Below, piece by piece: positions 7,442-16,017 of a stretch of 64,000 nucleotides of DNA (position 1 is the stretch's first letter; each line of letters opens with the position of its first letter). The stretch is from Oscillospiraceae bacterium (GTDB taxonomy: Bacteria; Bacillota; Clostridia; Oscillospirales; Oscillospiraceae). The notes beneath the pieces were generated by a model. That model was not told the origin of the DNA. It saw nothing but the letters and a program-made list of their open reading frames with translations, and ran no database searches. The position numbers and the translations under genes were made by a program. The stretch spans positions 186,001 to 250,000 of the forward strand of contig JAFRMX010000023.1 of the NCBI GenBank assembly GCA_017430455.1, read 5' to 3'.

Positions 7442-9427
7442 TCATGATACGTCAAGCATGTCAAGGTATCTGGCTCCATATTCGGATATATGGTTCTTCC
7501 TGCCCTGGAGATCGTCTCCGAGGAGGAGATCGAATTTATAAGCCATCTTCTCCGCGTCCTCAGGCATAACTTTGACGAGCCTCCTGGTCTCAGGATTCAT
7601 GGTAGTGAGCCACATCATATCCGGGTCGTTCTCACCGAGGCCCTTGCTTCTCTGTATAGTAGCTTTCGCGCCGTTTAAGGACGCTATGTAATCGCTTCTC
7701 TCCTTGTCCGAATAGGCAAAAAAAGTCTTTCCTTTGGATTCTATCTCATAGAGCGGTGATTCCGCTATATAAACATATCCTTCTCTTATAAGGGTGGGGA
7801 CCAGCCTGTACAGCATGGTAAGAATAAGTGTTCTGATCTGGAACCCGTCCACATCGGCATCGGTACAGATTATTATCTTATTCCATCTCAGATTGTTAAT
7901 ATCGAAAGAACTGATATCGCTCTTCGTGTTTTTGACTTCCACGCCGCAACCGAGGACCTTAATAAGGTCTGTTATTATATCGCTCTTGAAGATCCTCACA
8001 TAGTCGGCTTTGAGGCAGTTTAATATCTTGCCTCTAACCGGCATGATGCCCTGGAATTCGGCATCTCTCGACTGCATGCATGCACCCTTTGCCGAATCGC
8101 CTTCAACAATATATATCTCACGCTTGGAGACGTCGCGGCTTCTGCAGTCCGAAAACTTCTCAACACGGTTCGAGATATCTATGCTGGAGGTGAGTTTCTT
8201 TTTCATCCCTATACGGGCTTTTTCGGCTGTCTCGCGGCTTCTCTTGTTTACAAGTACCTGCTCGGCTATCCTGTCCGCATCCGCCTTGTTCTCTATGAAG
8301 TAGACCTCCAGGCTCTGCTTGAAGAACTCGGTCATCGACTGTTGAATGAATTTATTGTTTATGGATTTTTTGGTCTGATTTTCATAGGAAGTCTGGGTAG
8401 AGAAGCAGTTCGTGACCAGAATGAGACAGTCCTGCACATCCTGGAATTTGATCGCGCTCTCGTTTTTAAGATACTTCCCTATCTTCTTGATATAAGCGTC
8501 TATGGCGTACTGGAATGCGAGCCTGACCGCCTTGTCCGGAGCTCCCCCGTTTTCAAGCCAGGAGCTGTTGTGATAGTATTCGAGAACATTTACCCTGTTT
8601 GAAAAACAGAAAGCCGCGGAGATCTTTACTTTGTAATCGTCCTTATCCTCTCTGTCTCTGCCTTTCCTCTCGGTCGAGATGAACTCCGTATCGGTAAGCG
8701 CTGTGCCCGCGGCAAGCTCGGAGACGTAGTCCGTAATTCCGTTTTCATAGAAGAAATCCCTCGTCTCGAACTTCCCGTTTTTCTGGATTCTGAGTCTGAA
8801 GGTAACTCCCGCATTGACGACGGCCTGCCTGTGCAGGGTATCTGCGAAGTACTCCTCGGGAATATCTATATCCGTGAAGACCTCGATATCAGGGCGCCAG
8901 CGTATAGTCGTGCCCGTCTTCTTTCTGTCGGTCTCCTCTATTTTGAGTTCCTGTCCTTTTCTGCCTTTTACCTTGCCTCTTTCAAAATGCAGACTGTATT
9001 TGTTGCCGTCTCTCCAGACGGTCACGTCCATGTATTCAGAGGCGTATTGGGTCGCGCAGGAGCCGAGGCCGTTAAGCCCCAAGGAATACTCGTAGTCTCC
9101 CCCGTCGGTGTTTTTGTATTTTCCTCCCGCGTATAGCTCGCAGAAAACGAGCTCCCAGTTGTACTTCTGCTCTGTACTGTTCCAGTCAACGGGGCAGCCT
9201 CTTCCGAAATCCTCCACCTCAATGGATCTGTCTTCGAAATAAGTGAGCGTTATGAGATTCCCGTGCCCTTCACGGGCCTCGTCTATGGAGTTTGAGAGGA
9301 TCTCGAATACGCTGTGCTCGCACCCGTCAAGCCCGTCGCTTCCGAAAATGACTCCCGGGCGTTTCCTGACTCTGTCCGCTCCCTTAAGCTGCGAGATGCT
9401 CTCGTTTCCGTACTGCTGCTTTGCCAT
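7442..9427 (-). CDS. parE: DNA topoisomerase IV / gyrase-type subunit B (ATPase)
   Basis: A 661-residue GHKL ATPase and Toprim subunit that works with the neighbouring ParC. Visible are NSIDEA (ATP-Mg binding helix), VEDFGRGCPVD, and GLNGLGSCATQYAS (ATP lid). The Toprim motifs are EGDSAKGACMQSRDAEFQ and DADVDGFQIRTL, and IQRSKGLGENDPDMMW lies near the C-terminus. EGDSAKGAC differs slightly from the common EGDSAGGSA. The pair forms a two-gene unit in the order parE-parC, as in many Firmicutes. Confidence 0.9.
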   Translation of the reverse strand: MAKQQYGNESISQLKGADRVRKRPGVIFGSDGLDGCEHSVFEILSNSIDEAREGHGNLITLTYFEDRSIEVEDFGRGCPVDWNSTEQKYNWELVFCELYAGGKYKNTDGGDYEYSLGLNGLGSCATQYASEYMDVTVWRDGNKYSLHFERGKVKGRKGQELKIEETDRKKTGTTIRWRPDIEVFTDIDIPEEYFADTLHRQAVVNAGVTFRLRIQKNGKFETRDFFYENGITDYVSELAAGTALTDTEFISTERKGRDREDKDDYKVKISAAFCFSNRVNVLEYYHNSSWLENGGAPDKAVRLAFQYAIDAYIKKIGKYLKNESAIKFQDVQDCLILVTNCFSTQTSYENQTKKSINNKFIQQSMTEFFKQSLEVYFIENKADADRIAEQVLVNKRSRETAEKARIGMKKKLTSSIDISNRVEKFSDCRSRDVSKREIYIVEGDSAKGACMQSRDAEFQGIMPVRGKILNCLKADYVRIFKSDIITDLIKVLGCGVEVKNTKSDISSFDINNLRWNKIIICTDADVDGFQIRTLILTMLYRLVPTLIREGYVYIAESPLYEIESKGKTFFAYSDKERSDYIASLNGAKATIQRSKGLGENDPDMMWLTTMNPETRRLVKVMPEDAEKMAYKFDLLLGDDLQGRKNHISEYGARYLDMLDVS

Positions 9428-9520
9428 TTATACCTCTTAAAACAATATATTGAGTAATCAGGTATACATAATATCACAGATATAGTTATAAATCAAATTC
9501 TTTTACTTTGCGGAGGATCT

Positions 9521-9796
9521 GTGCTAAAATGCCGGGGTATGAATATTTCTTCTGTAATAGCAGCCGTTGCCGTTATTCTGGCAGTCTGGCTCCTGATAAA
9601 GATCCTTTCTCTTCCGGTCAGATTTATAATCAAACTTCTTATAAACGCGCTCGTCGGCTTCGTATCGCTGCTGATAGTAAATTTCTTTGGAGGCCTGCTG
9701 GGATTTTCTCTCGAAATCGACCTGATAAACTGTCTTGTCTGCGGCGTGTTCGGTATCCCGGGAATAATAGTTCTGGTCATACTAAGCCTCATCTGA
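9521..9796 (+). CDS. BofA-family (pro-sigma-K processing inhibitor-like) membrane protein
   Basis: Up to 91 residues, almost wholly hydrophobic with two to three membrane segments. The C-terminal block NCLVCGVFGIPGIIVLVILSLI is the BofA signature region: in Bacillus, BofA holds the SpoIVFB protease inactive until pro-sigma-K is to be cleaved. The start is uncertain. GTG at 9521 has GGAGG only 4 bases upstream, while the in-frame ATG at 9539 lacks a good Shine-Dalgarno. It is a lone plus-strand gene closed by a strong hairpin. It hints at a sporulating lineage, though BofA-like genes persist in some non-sporulators. Confidence 0.75.
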   Translation: MLKCRGMNISSVIAAVAVILAVWLLIKILSLPVRFIIKLLINALVGFVSLLIVNFFGGLLGFSLEIDLINCLVCGVFGIPGIIVLVILSLI

Positions 9797-9809
9797 AGAT
9801 ATAAAAAAT

Positions 9810-9837
9810 ACCGCCGGTAAATCTCCGGCGGTTTTTC
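9810..9837. terminator. Bidirectional terminator between bofA-like gene and ArsC-like gene
   Basis: ACCGCCGG (9810-9817) pairs with CCGGCGGT (9825-9832) around a 7-base loop, followed by TTTTT on the plus strand and a T-rich tail on the minus strand. It closes both converging genes. Confidence 0.85.
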
Positions 9838-9844
9838 TATTGTT

Positions 9845-10177
9845 TTATTCCCAGGTCTTCCACACGTCGGGCATATAGCCCGCTGTCGCCTGCTTCCCGT
9901 TTCTGACTATCGGGGTTTTAAGCAGCTCCGGATACTCATAGAGCTTGTCGAGTTTAGCTTCCGCTGATGCAAGATACTTCAATACAGCAGAATCCTCATT
10001 CGACCAATCAATGATATTGTCGAGTCCGGCTGAGGAGGCGACGCTTTTGAGTTCTCCCCTGCTCATGCCGTATCTGACAAGATCGATATACTGGTATTTG
10101 ATCCTGCGCTCCTTAAACCAGCGCTCGGCTTTCTTGCTGTCGAAGGATTTTGATTTTCCGAAGATCTGGATGTTCAT
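9845..10177 (-). CDS. ArsC/Spx-family thioredoxin-fold protein lacking the catalytic cysteine
   Basis: A 110-residue protein with the ArsC/Spx layout: N-terminal beta-alpha MNIQIFGKSKSFDSKKAERW, then FKERRIKYQYIDL and the C-terminal ELLKTPIVRNGKQATAGY. In arsenate reductases and Spx the loop after the first strand carries Cys (CxxC or a single Cys); here that position is Ser11 (codon TCC) and the protein has no cysteine at all. Reductase chemistry is therefore unlikely; a Spx-like partner-binding role is possible. It is the last gene of the rpe-recR-rnj run, 6 bases after rnj. Confidence 0.75.
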   Translation of the reverse strand: MNIQIFGKSKSFDSKKAERWFKERRIKYQYIDLVRYGMSRGELKSVASSAGLDNIIDWSNEDSAVLKYLASAEAKLDKLYEYPELLKTPIVRNGKQATAGYMPDVWKTWE

Positions 10178-10183
10178 ATTTTT

Positions 10184-11842
10184 CTAAACCTGTACTATGA
10201 CCGGAATAACCATCGGATTTCTTCCGGTGGCCTTAACCAGATAGTTTGAGATGCTGTTCTTGACCCTCGTCTTCAAAGCCGGGATATCCGCTCCTGATCT
10301 CGGATCGACCGATTCAGCAGCTTCAAAAGCAATACGCTTCATCTCATCCATGAGTTCTTCGGACTCCTTGACATGGATAAAGCCTCTTGTCGTAATATCC
10401 GGATCTGTTATGAGCTTATAGTCATATTCCGAGATTGTCAGGATCACGACGACCATCCCGTCCTCCGCGAGGCGCTTTCTGTCACGCATAACAACGCTTC
10501 CGACATCGTTAAAAGAACTTCCGTCCATAAGAAGCCCGCCCGCAGTGACCTTTTCCTCACAGGTCATACCCTTCTTGCCGAACTCTATAACACTGCCGTT
10601 TTCAGCTATGCAGATGTTCTTTGAGGGTATTCCCATCTCCTTTGCCAGCTCTGCATGCTTCATAAGCATTCTGGTTTCGCCGTGAACGGGGATGAAGTAT
10701 TTCGGCTTGGTAAGAGCAATGACCATTTTCTGCTCCTCCTGGCTTGCGTGGCCTGAGACATGGAGCTCGGTGTTCTTGCTGTATATTACCTCTGCGCCCT
10801 TTTTGCAGAGTTCGTCTATAACTCTCGAGATCATATTCTCGTTGCCGGGAATAGCGGAGGCAGAGATTATGACCCTGTCATTTGCGTCTATATTTATCGA
10901 TTTATGCCCGGAAAAAGCCATCTTGTAGAGAGCAGACATGGTCTCTCCCTGGCTGCCTGTAGATATGATGACTGACTTGCTCTTGGGGCACATTGAGAGT
11001 TCCTCAAGACTGACAAAGTTTTTCTCGGGGATCTTCATGTAGCCGAGCACATCGCAGACATGCATGATATTTTCCATGCTCCTGCCTGTCACAGCTACTT
11101 TTCTTCCGTATTTTGCAGCCACATCAATGATCTGCTGGAGTCTGTGCACATTTGAGGCAAAAGTAGTAATAATTATTCGCTTGCTGCATCCGTTAAATGT
11201 TTTTTCAAAGGTTTTGCCCACCATGCGCTCAGACGTGGTATACCCGGCTTTCTCGACATTTGTGGAATCGCTCAGAAGCGCAAGTACCCCTTCTCTCCCG
11301 AGCTCTCCGAGACGGACCAGATCCATCATCTCTTCGGATACCGGAGTAACGTCTATTTTGAAATCTCCTGTCTGAATGACCGTACCTACAGGAGTTTTGA
11401 TAGCCAGCGCGACAGAATCAGGTATCGAATGGTTCACATGGATAAATTCGACCGTAAACGCGCCGAGTCTCACGACATCGCCGCTTTTTTTGGTAAAGAT
11501 CTGGGTATTGTTCAGCAGTCCCTGCTCCTCGAGCTTAAGCTCTATGAGGGCTGCGGTAAGTGAAAGCGTGTAGATCGGAGCATTTATCTCGTTTACGAAC
11601 TGCGCGATAGCTCCGATATGATCCTCATGACCGTGGGTCAGAAAAAGTGCTCTTATTTTGCTTGCGTTATCCTTAAGATATGTGATATCGGGCAGAACAT
11701 TGTCTATCCCGTACATATCCTCCTTGGGGAAGCCCATTCCGCAGTCGACAACGATGATGTCGCTGCCGAACTCATAGACGGTCATATTTTTGCCTATCTC
11801 ATCCAGGCCGCCAAGAGGAATGATCTTCAGCTTTGATGTCAT
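10184..11842 (-). CDS. rnj: Ribonuclease J
   Basis: A 552-residue metallo-beta-lactamase/beta-CASP nuclease with 5'-3' exonuclease and endonuclease activity in mRNA decay and rRNA processing. Motifs in order: LTHGHEDHIGA (residues 68-78, the HxHxDH zinc motif), VNHSIPDSVAL, GDFKIDVTP, and a beta-CASP region with LLSDSTNVEKAG, IITTFASNVHR, STGSQGE and VSGHASQEEQ. It ends PVHGETRMLMKHAELA with a C-terminal domain to about 550. This is the usual length for RNase J1/J2. I see only one copy here and cannot assign J1 versus J2. Confidence 0.95.
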   Translation of the reverse strand: MTSKLKIIPLGGLDEIGKNMTVYEFGSDIIVVDCGMGFPKEDMYGIDNVLPDITYLKDNASKIRALFLTHGHEDHIGAIAQFVNEINAPIYTLSLTAALIELKLEEQGLLNNTQIFTKKSGDVVRLGAFTVEFIHVNHSIPDSVALAIKTPVGTVIQTGDFKIDVTPVSEEMMDLVRLGELGREGVLALLSDSTNVEKAGYTTSERMVGKTFEKTFNGCSKRIIITTFASNVHRLQQIIDVAAKYGRKVAVTGRSMENIMHVCDVLGYMKIPEKNFVSLEELSMCPKSKSVIISTGSQGETMSALYKMAFSGHKSINIDANDRVIISASAIPGNENMISRVIDELCKKGAEVIYSKNTELHVSGHASQEEQKMVIALTKPKYFIPVHGETRMLMKHAELAKEMGIPSKNICIAENGSVIEFGKKGMTCEEKVTAGGLLMDGSSFNDVGSVVMRDRKRLAEDGMVVVILTISEYDYKLITDPDITTRGFIHVKESEELMDEMKRIAFEAAESVDPRSGADIPALKTRVKNSISNYLVKATGRNPMVIPVIVQV

Positions 11843-11864
11843 TATCTTATAATATCTCTCCTTT

Positions 11865-12464
11865 CTACATTTCAGTCCTGCCCTCGATCGCGCGGTTCAA
11901 TGTTGCATCATCCGCAAATTCGAGATTAGATCCTACCGGTATACCGTAGGCAAGCCGTGAAACTTTTATATTGAACGGTTTTATAAGTCTTGATATGTAC
12001 ATGGCTGTCGCCTCTCCCTCAGTATCGGGATTGGTAGCCATTATGACCTCAGCGACCTCCTCGTCGGCGAGACGAACCAGGAGTTCTTTGATCTTGATGT
12101 CATCGGGTCCGATATGATTCATTGGGGAGAGCACCCCGTGCAGAACATGATAGGTCCCGTTGTATTCCCTACCCCTCTCTATGGAAAGCACATCCTTGGG
12201 ATCCGAGACTACGCAGATAAGCGATCTGTCTCTTCTGCTGCTGGAACAGATCGGGCAGATCTCGTCCTCGGTAAGGTTCTGGCAGACCTTGCAGAAATGT
12301 ATATTTTTTTTCGCGTTTTTTATGGCGTCAGCAAAGGAGTCCGCTTCTTCGTCGCTTCCCGAAAGAACATGGAAAGCAAGCCTTTGAGCGCTCTTTCTCC
12401 CGATTCCGGGCAGAGCTGCGAACTTATCTATGAGCGTCTCCAGAGACGCCGGAAAATATGACAT
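11865..12464 (-). CDS. recR: Recombination mediator protein RecR
   Basis: A 199-residue protein, standard RecR length. It carries the helix-hairpin-helix LPGIGRKSAQRLAFH (about 18-32) and a four-cysteine zinc finger FCKVC...CPICS (Cys58, 61, 70, 73). A Toprim domain follows (about 80-175), with ICVVSDPKDVLSIER and ATNPDTEGEATAMYI. It acts with RecO/RecF in loading RecA at single-strand gaps. It lies between rpe and rnj in one minus-strand run, 13 bases after rpe. The usual dnaX/YbaB neighbours are not in the window. Confidence 0.96.
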   Translation of the reverse strand: MSYFPASLETLIDKFAALPGIGRKSAQRLAFHVLSGSDEEADSFADAIKNAKKNIHFCKVCQNLTEDEICPICSSSRRDRSLICVVSDPKDVLSIERGREYNGTYHVLHGVLSPMNHIGPDDIKIKELLVRLADEEVAEVIMATNPDTEGEATAMYISRLIKPFNIKVSRLAYGIPVGSNLEFADDATLNRAIEGRTEM

Positions 12465-12477
12465 GGCTTACTTCCTT

Positions 12478-13134
12478 TCAGATTCCGCGCAGAGATGAGA
12501 TCCTGGCTGCTTTGTCTTCCGCTTTGAATACACTGCTTCCGGCAACAAGGACATTGGCTCCGGCTTCTCTGACCAGAACGCCCGTCTCCGGATTTATGCC
12601 TCCGTCGACCTCAACATCGCGATCAAGCCCTTTTTCCTTAAGGAAGTCCCTTACTTTTCTGATCTTTGGGAGCATATCAGCCATGAAGGCCTGATTTCCA
12701 AAGCCCGGCTCTACGGTCATGCACAGTATCATATCGGTTTTATCCGCAAAAGGAAAAGCTTTCTCAGCCGGCGTCTTCGGCTTAAGTGCAATCCCTGTCT
12801 TAAGTCCGCGCTCATTTGCCTTTTCGATGGCTTTGAATATGTATTCTTCATCATCGGATTCGATGTGGAATGTCAGGAGATCTGCTCCTGCGTCCGCGAA
12901 AGCATCCACATAGCGCAGAGGCCTGTCTATCATAAGGTGCACATCGAGAAACGCGTCCGTGTGCTTCCTTACACATTTAAGGACAGGTATCCCGAAAGAG
13001 ATATTCGGAACAAACGACCCGTCCATAACATCAAAATGGATATAATCTGCCCCTGCAGAGATGACTTCATCAATATCTTCACCGAGATGCCAGAAATCCG
13101 CGGAAAGAATCGACGGCGCAATTTTAATGTTCAT
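12478..13134 (-). CDS. rpe: Ribulose-phosphate 3-epimerase
   Basis: A 218-residue TIM barrel that interconverts ribulose-5-phosphate and xylulose-5-phosphate in the pentose phosphate pathway. Visible are IAPSILSADFWHLGEDI, YIHFDVMDGSFVPN (metal His and Asp), LDVHLMIDRP, MTVEPGFGNQAFM and VDGGINPETG with the second catalytic Asp. It is first in the run rpe-recR-rnj-(ArsC-like) and is preceded by a near-consensus promoter. Confidence 0.96.
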   Translation of the reverse strand: MNIKIAPSILSADFWHLGEDIDEVISAGADYIHFDVMDGSFVPNISFGIPVLKCVRKHTDAFLDVHLMIDRPLRYVDAFADAGADLLTFHIESDDEEYIFKAIEKANERGLKTGIALKPKTPAEKAFPFADKTDMILCMTVEPGFGNQAFMADMLPKIRKVRDFLKEKGLDRDVEVDGGINPETGVLVREAGANVLVAGSSVFKAEDKAARISSLRGI

Positions 13135-13163
13135 ACTATATTTACCCTTTTGCTTTTTGTTGT

Positions 13164-13192
13164 ATTATAATGTTTTCTGTGTTGGCTTGCAA
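13164..13192 (-). promoter_or_regulatory. Sigma-A-type promoter of the rpe operon
   Basis: On the minus strand TTGCAA (13192-13187) and TATAAT (13169-13164) are separated by exactly 17 bases. The start of rpe at 13134 is about 24 bases past the expected transcription start. Confidence 0.7.
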
Positions 13193-13237
13193 GGCTTTGA
13201 AGCTTATTAAATCAAAGTTTTCTGCACATTTCCCGTC

Positions 13238-13266
13238 TTGACTTGTCAATACCCGGGAATTATAAT
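13238..13266 (+). promoter_or_regulatory. Sigma-A-type promoter of xpaC-telA
   Basis: TTGACT (13238-13243) and TATAAT (13261-13266) are 17 bases apart, an almost perfect housekeeping promoter. It diverges from the rpe promoter. A GGAG Shine-Dalgarno lies 8-9 bases before the xpaC start at 13302. Confidence 0.75.
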
Positions 13267-13301
13267 TATTAAGTTAAATAATATTTAGGAGAATCCTTAT
13301 C

Positions 13302-14180
13302 ATGCGCAGAAGACGCAGACCGAGAAATCCGATCTGGACTTTTACACTCATATGGCTCATTCTGTCGTTTCTTGTCAACTTCAGGGGCCTTGGACTGCTT
13401 CTCCCGCTCGGCATAGCCGGGCTTGCAGCCTATATCTTCGGCTCCACCCCTGCAAAGAGCGCCGAGCAGCGCCAGAGAGAGGAAGAGGAGAAGAGACGTC
13501 AGGAAGCCTATGCCCGTTCACAGTCCGAAAATCCCACAAGAAGGAAGACAGTCAACACAGTTGTCGAAGGGCAGTACAGAGAGGCTGGAAGACCTTCGGG
13601 CACATCTGCTTCCCAGAGGATCGACCCCGAGAATACAGTTGAGACGAATCAGAAAAAAGAGAAGAAGCCTGTCGAAAAGAAGAGCTACGGTCCCGAGATA
13701 GATCCAATAATCGAAGAGGGCAACAAAGCCTTGAGTGAGATGGGAAGGCTCTACATGTCAATAAAGGACGAATCTGTCAAGGCCAAGATAAACGAGATCA
13801 TCCATATTACGGACAAGATAGTCCAGGACGCTATCGCGGATCCTTCGGATGTTCCCAGGATAAAGAAGTTTTTAAACTATTATCTGCCCACCACGATCAA
13901 GCTTCTAAATGCCTATGACAGGATGGACAGCCAGGGGATCGAGGGCGAGAATCTTTCAAAGACCAAGCAGAACATAAGCGAGATGCTCGATACGACCGTC
14001 GAGGCATACAAAAAGTATTTCGATTCTCTGTTTGAGAACCAGGCTCTCGATATAGAGACGGATATAGAAGTCATGCAGAAGCTTCTCGCGCGAGAAGGTC
14101 TCGCGGGAGAGAAGGATTTCAACATCAAATCCTCCCCGGACTCCTCTTCTGCAGCCGCCACAGCCACACAGACAAATTAA
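13302..14180 (+). CDS. xpaC: XpaC-family membrane protein
   Basis: A 292-residue protein. It opens with an arginine-rich tip (MRRRRRPRNP), followed by one or two membrane segments (about residues 12-45). A charged low-complexity linker (about 50-130) leads to a helical C-terminal domain with PIIEEGNKALSEMGRL, FLNYYLPTTIKLLNAYDRM and YFDSLFENQALDIETDIEVM. That C-terminal domain is the XpaC signature (5-bromo-4-chloroindolyl phosphate hydrolysis family, named from a Bacillus phenotype). XpaC is regularly paired with TelA, as here 29 bases downstream. The biochemical role is not established; a part in envelope stress or toxic-compound tolerance is the usual inference. Confidence 0.85.
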   Translation: MRRRRRPRNPIWTFTLIWLILSFLVNFRGLGLLLPLGIAGLAAYIFGSTPAKSAEQRQREEEEKRRQEAYARSQSENPTRRKTVNTVVEGQYREAGRPSGTSASQRIDPENTVETNQKKEKKPVEKKSYGPEIDPIIEEGNKALSEMGRLYMSIKDESVKAKINEIIHITDKIVQDAIADPSDVPRIKKFLNYYLPTTIKLLNAYDRMDSQGIEGENLSKTKQNISEMLDTTVEAYKKYFDSLFENQALDIETDIEVMQKLLAREGLAGEKDFNIKSSPDSSSAAATATQTN

Positions 14181-14209
14181 ATATCGATAGATCAAGAAAG
14201 GGATAAACA

Positions 14210-15382
14210 ATGGACGAGAAAAAAGAAGCAAAAATACCCACTCTTACTCTTAACCCCAATGAGACCGAAGTCGCTGCGGCCCAGGCAGTGCAGGAACAGG
14301 TCAACGCCGTTGCGGAGGAAGTGAAAGAAGAGGTTCCTGCTGAAAAGCTCGGTCTCGATTCTCTCACCCCGGAAGAGCAGGCAGCCGTCATGGAATTTGT
14401 CGACAAGATCGATGTCCTTAATACCGAGCAGATCTTAAACTACGGCAGCAACGCCCAGAAGAATATCGCTGATTTCTCCGAGAGCGCGCTCGAGACTGTC
14501 AAGACAAAGGATCTCGGTCAGGTCGGAGAGATGCTCGGAAATCTCGTCGTCGAGCTCAAGGGCCTCAATTTCGACGAGGAAGAGAAAAAGGGACTCCTCG
14601 GTCTTTTCAAGAAGACAAAGAAGGATATCAATTCCCTTAAAGCCCAGTACGACAAGGCAGAGGTCAATGTAGACAAGATAGTCGAGCAGCTGGAACAGCA
14701 TGAGGTGGTTCTGATGAAGGATGTCAGCCTCATGGACAGAATGTACGAGAAGAACCTCGAGTATCTGAAAGAGCTCTCCATGTACATCATTGCAGGCAAG
14801 CTCAAGATAGAGAAGCTCAGAAACGAGGAACTCCCGAAATACCAGCAGAAGGCCAAGGAATCCGGACTTCCCGAGGACGCCCAGGCGGCGAATGATTTTG
14901 CCAACATGATAGGCCGCTTCGAAAAGAAGGTCCACGATCTTGAGCTCACCAGAATGGTCTCCATCCAGATGTCTCCGCAGATCAGGCTCATCCAGAACAA
15001 CGACAACCTCATGGCTGAGAAGATCCGCTCCTCGATAGTAAACACCATCCCTCTGTGGAAGAGCCAGATGGTCCTCGCCCTTTCCATGGCACATTCGGAT
15101 GCAGCCATGAAAGCCGAAAGAGAGGTCACTAACATGACAAACGCGCTGCTTGAGAAGAACGCAGAGGATCTGCACCAGGGAACTGTCTCTGTTGCTCAGG
15201 AGAGCGAGAAGGGCATCGTATCTCTCGAGACCCTGAAGAAGACGAACCAGGAACTTATCAAGACACTGGAGGAAGTCAGAAAGATCCAGGAAGACGGTCG
15301 TACCGGCAGAGCTGCTGCAGAAGAAGAGCTTGCTTCCATCGAGGCCGAGCTGAAGGCAAAGCTGCTTGAGATGAGAGGCTGA
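14210..15382 (+). CDS. telA: TelA-family toxic anion resistance protein
   Basis: A 390-residue, highly helical cytoplasmic protein matching the TelA/KlaA family. Characteristic stretches are LGLLGLFKKTKKDINSLK-like (about 127-146), VEQLEQHEVVLMKDVSLMDRMYEKN, YIAGKLKIEKL-like, and the C-terminal RLIQNNDNLMAEKIRSSIVNTIPLWKSQMV. Family members are linked to tellurite, bacteriocin or antibiotic tolerance; the mechanism is unclear. It forms an operon with xpaC and has a possible 33-codon ORF 1 base behind its stop. Shine-Dalgarno AAAGGG lies about 7 bases before the start. Confidence 0.9.
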   Translation: MDEKKEAKIPTLTLNPNETEVAAAQAVQEQVNAVAEEVKEEVPAEKLGLDSLTPEEQAAVMEFVDKIDVLNTEQILNYGSNAQKNIADFSESALETVKTKDLGQVGEMLGNLVVELKGLNFDEEEKKGLLGLFKKTKKDINSLKAQYDKAEVNVDKIVEQLEQHEVVLMKDVSLMDRMYEKNLEYLKELSMYIIAGKLKIEKLRNEELPKYQQKAKESGLPEDAQAANDFANMIGRFEKKVHDLELTRMVSIQMSPQIRLIQNNDNLMAEKIRSSIVNTIPLWKSQMVLALSMAHSDAAMKAEREVTNMTNALLEKNAEDLHQGTVSVAQESEKGIVSLETLKKTNQELIKTLEEVRKIQEDGRTGRAAAEEELASIEAELKAKLLEMRG

Positions 15383-15383
15383 T

Positions 15384-15485
15384 ATGAAGGCATACTTAGT
15401 GCAGCATAAGACGGATTGTATAATCTGCGGAGCGATAATCGTAGTCTCCACTGTATGCAACTGGCTGTTTTATCCCTATTTTTAA
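15384..15485 (+). CDS. Possible 33-residue hydrophobic microprotein behind telA
   Basis: An ATG one base after the telA stop opens 33 codons, ending TAA at 15483-15485. GAGAGG, formed by the end of telA, is 5 bases upstream, a plausible Shine-Dalgarno. The peptide starts MKAYLVQHKTD, then has a hydrophobic segment with three cysteines (DCIICGAIIVVSTVC) and ends NWLFYPYF, as a short membrane peptide could. A strong terminator follows 15 bases later, so it would be the last gene of the xpaC-telA unit. No family is recognised, and short chance ORFs are common. Confidence 0.4.
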   Translation: MKAYLVQHKTDCIICGAIIVVSTVCNWLFYPYF

Positions 15486-15500
15486 ATTCTGATCTACAAT

Positions 15501-15531
15501 AAAAAAAGAGCGGAAATTCCGCTCTTTTTTT
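15501..15531. terminator. Bidirectional terminator after xpaC-telA
   Basis: AAAAAAAGAGCGG (15501-15513) pairs with CCGCTCTTTTTTT (15519-15531) around a 5-base loop. The A-run and T-run serve as U-tracts on either strand, so it ends both the telA unit and the converging deacylase gene. Confidence 0.9.
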
Positions 15532-15542
15532 ATTATCTGTTA

Positions 15543-16013
15543 TTATTCCGGAAGTTTGCAGACATCGATCCATTCGATGGAATTCGAGTATTTGAAAAGC
15601 TCGTCAAGCGTCAGCTCTATCGCGCTGTTTCCGCTGCCGACTGCAGGAAAAACCGTTTCGAAACGCTTCAGACTCTCGTCGCAGTAGACCTCAACATTGT
15701 CCTTGATCCCGAAGGGGCAGACCCCGCCAACTGGATGGCCTATAAGATTCAATACATCCTCCGGAGAGAGCATCTTGGCTTTGAAATGGAATTTCTCCTT
15801 AAATTTGTGGTTGTCTATTCTCGCGTCTCCGGCGACCTCTATAAGCATCGCATGGTCTTCCTTGTAGAAAGAAAGAGTCTTGCAGATCCTGGCTCCTTCC
15901 ACTCCAACCGCGTGAGCTGCAAGCTCGACAGTTGCCGAGGACTCGTCAAACTCCATGACCTTGTCTTCCATGCCAAGCTGTCTGAAATATTCGCGTCCTT
16001 CTTTTATAGACAT
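15543..16013 (-). CDS. YbaK/ProRS-associated-domain aminoacyl-tRNA deacylase
   Basis: A 156-residue single-domain protein of the YbaK/EbsC class, which hydrolyses mischarged tRNAs (typically Cys- or Ala-tRNA(Pro)). Seen are ARICKTLSFYKEDHAMLIEVAGD, DNHKFKEKFHFKAKML (the conserved lysine-containing strand) and the signature HPVGGVCPFGI, then the tail VGSGNSAIELTLDEL. The order within the fold and the length are typical. It lies 4 bases after tyrS, so a translation-quality role fits the context. Substrate cannot be deduced. Confidence 0.88.
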   Translation of the reverse strand: MSIKEGREYFRQLGMEDKVMEFDESSATVELAAHAVGVEGARICKTLSFYKEDHAMLIEVAGDARIDNHKFKEKFHFKAKMLSPEDVLNLIGHPVGGVCPFGIKDNVEVYCDESLKRFETVFPAVGSGNSAIELTLDELFKYSNSIEWIDVCKLPE

Positions 16014-16017
16014 AGCA

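Noticed and set aside
14435..15460. A 341-codon minus-strand open frame opposite telA
   Set aside because: Leucine-rich antisense shadow of telA, with no Shine-Dalgarno and no family resemblance.
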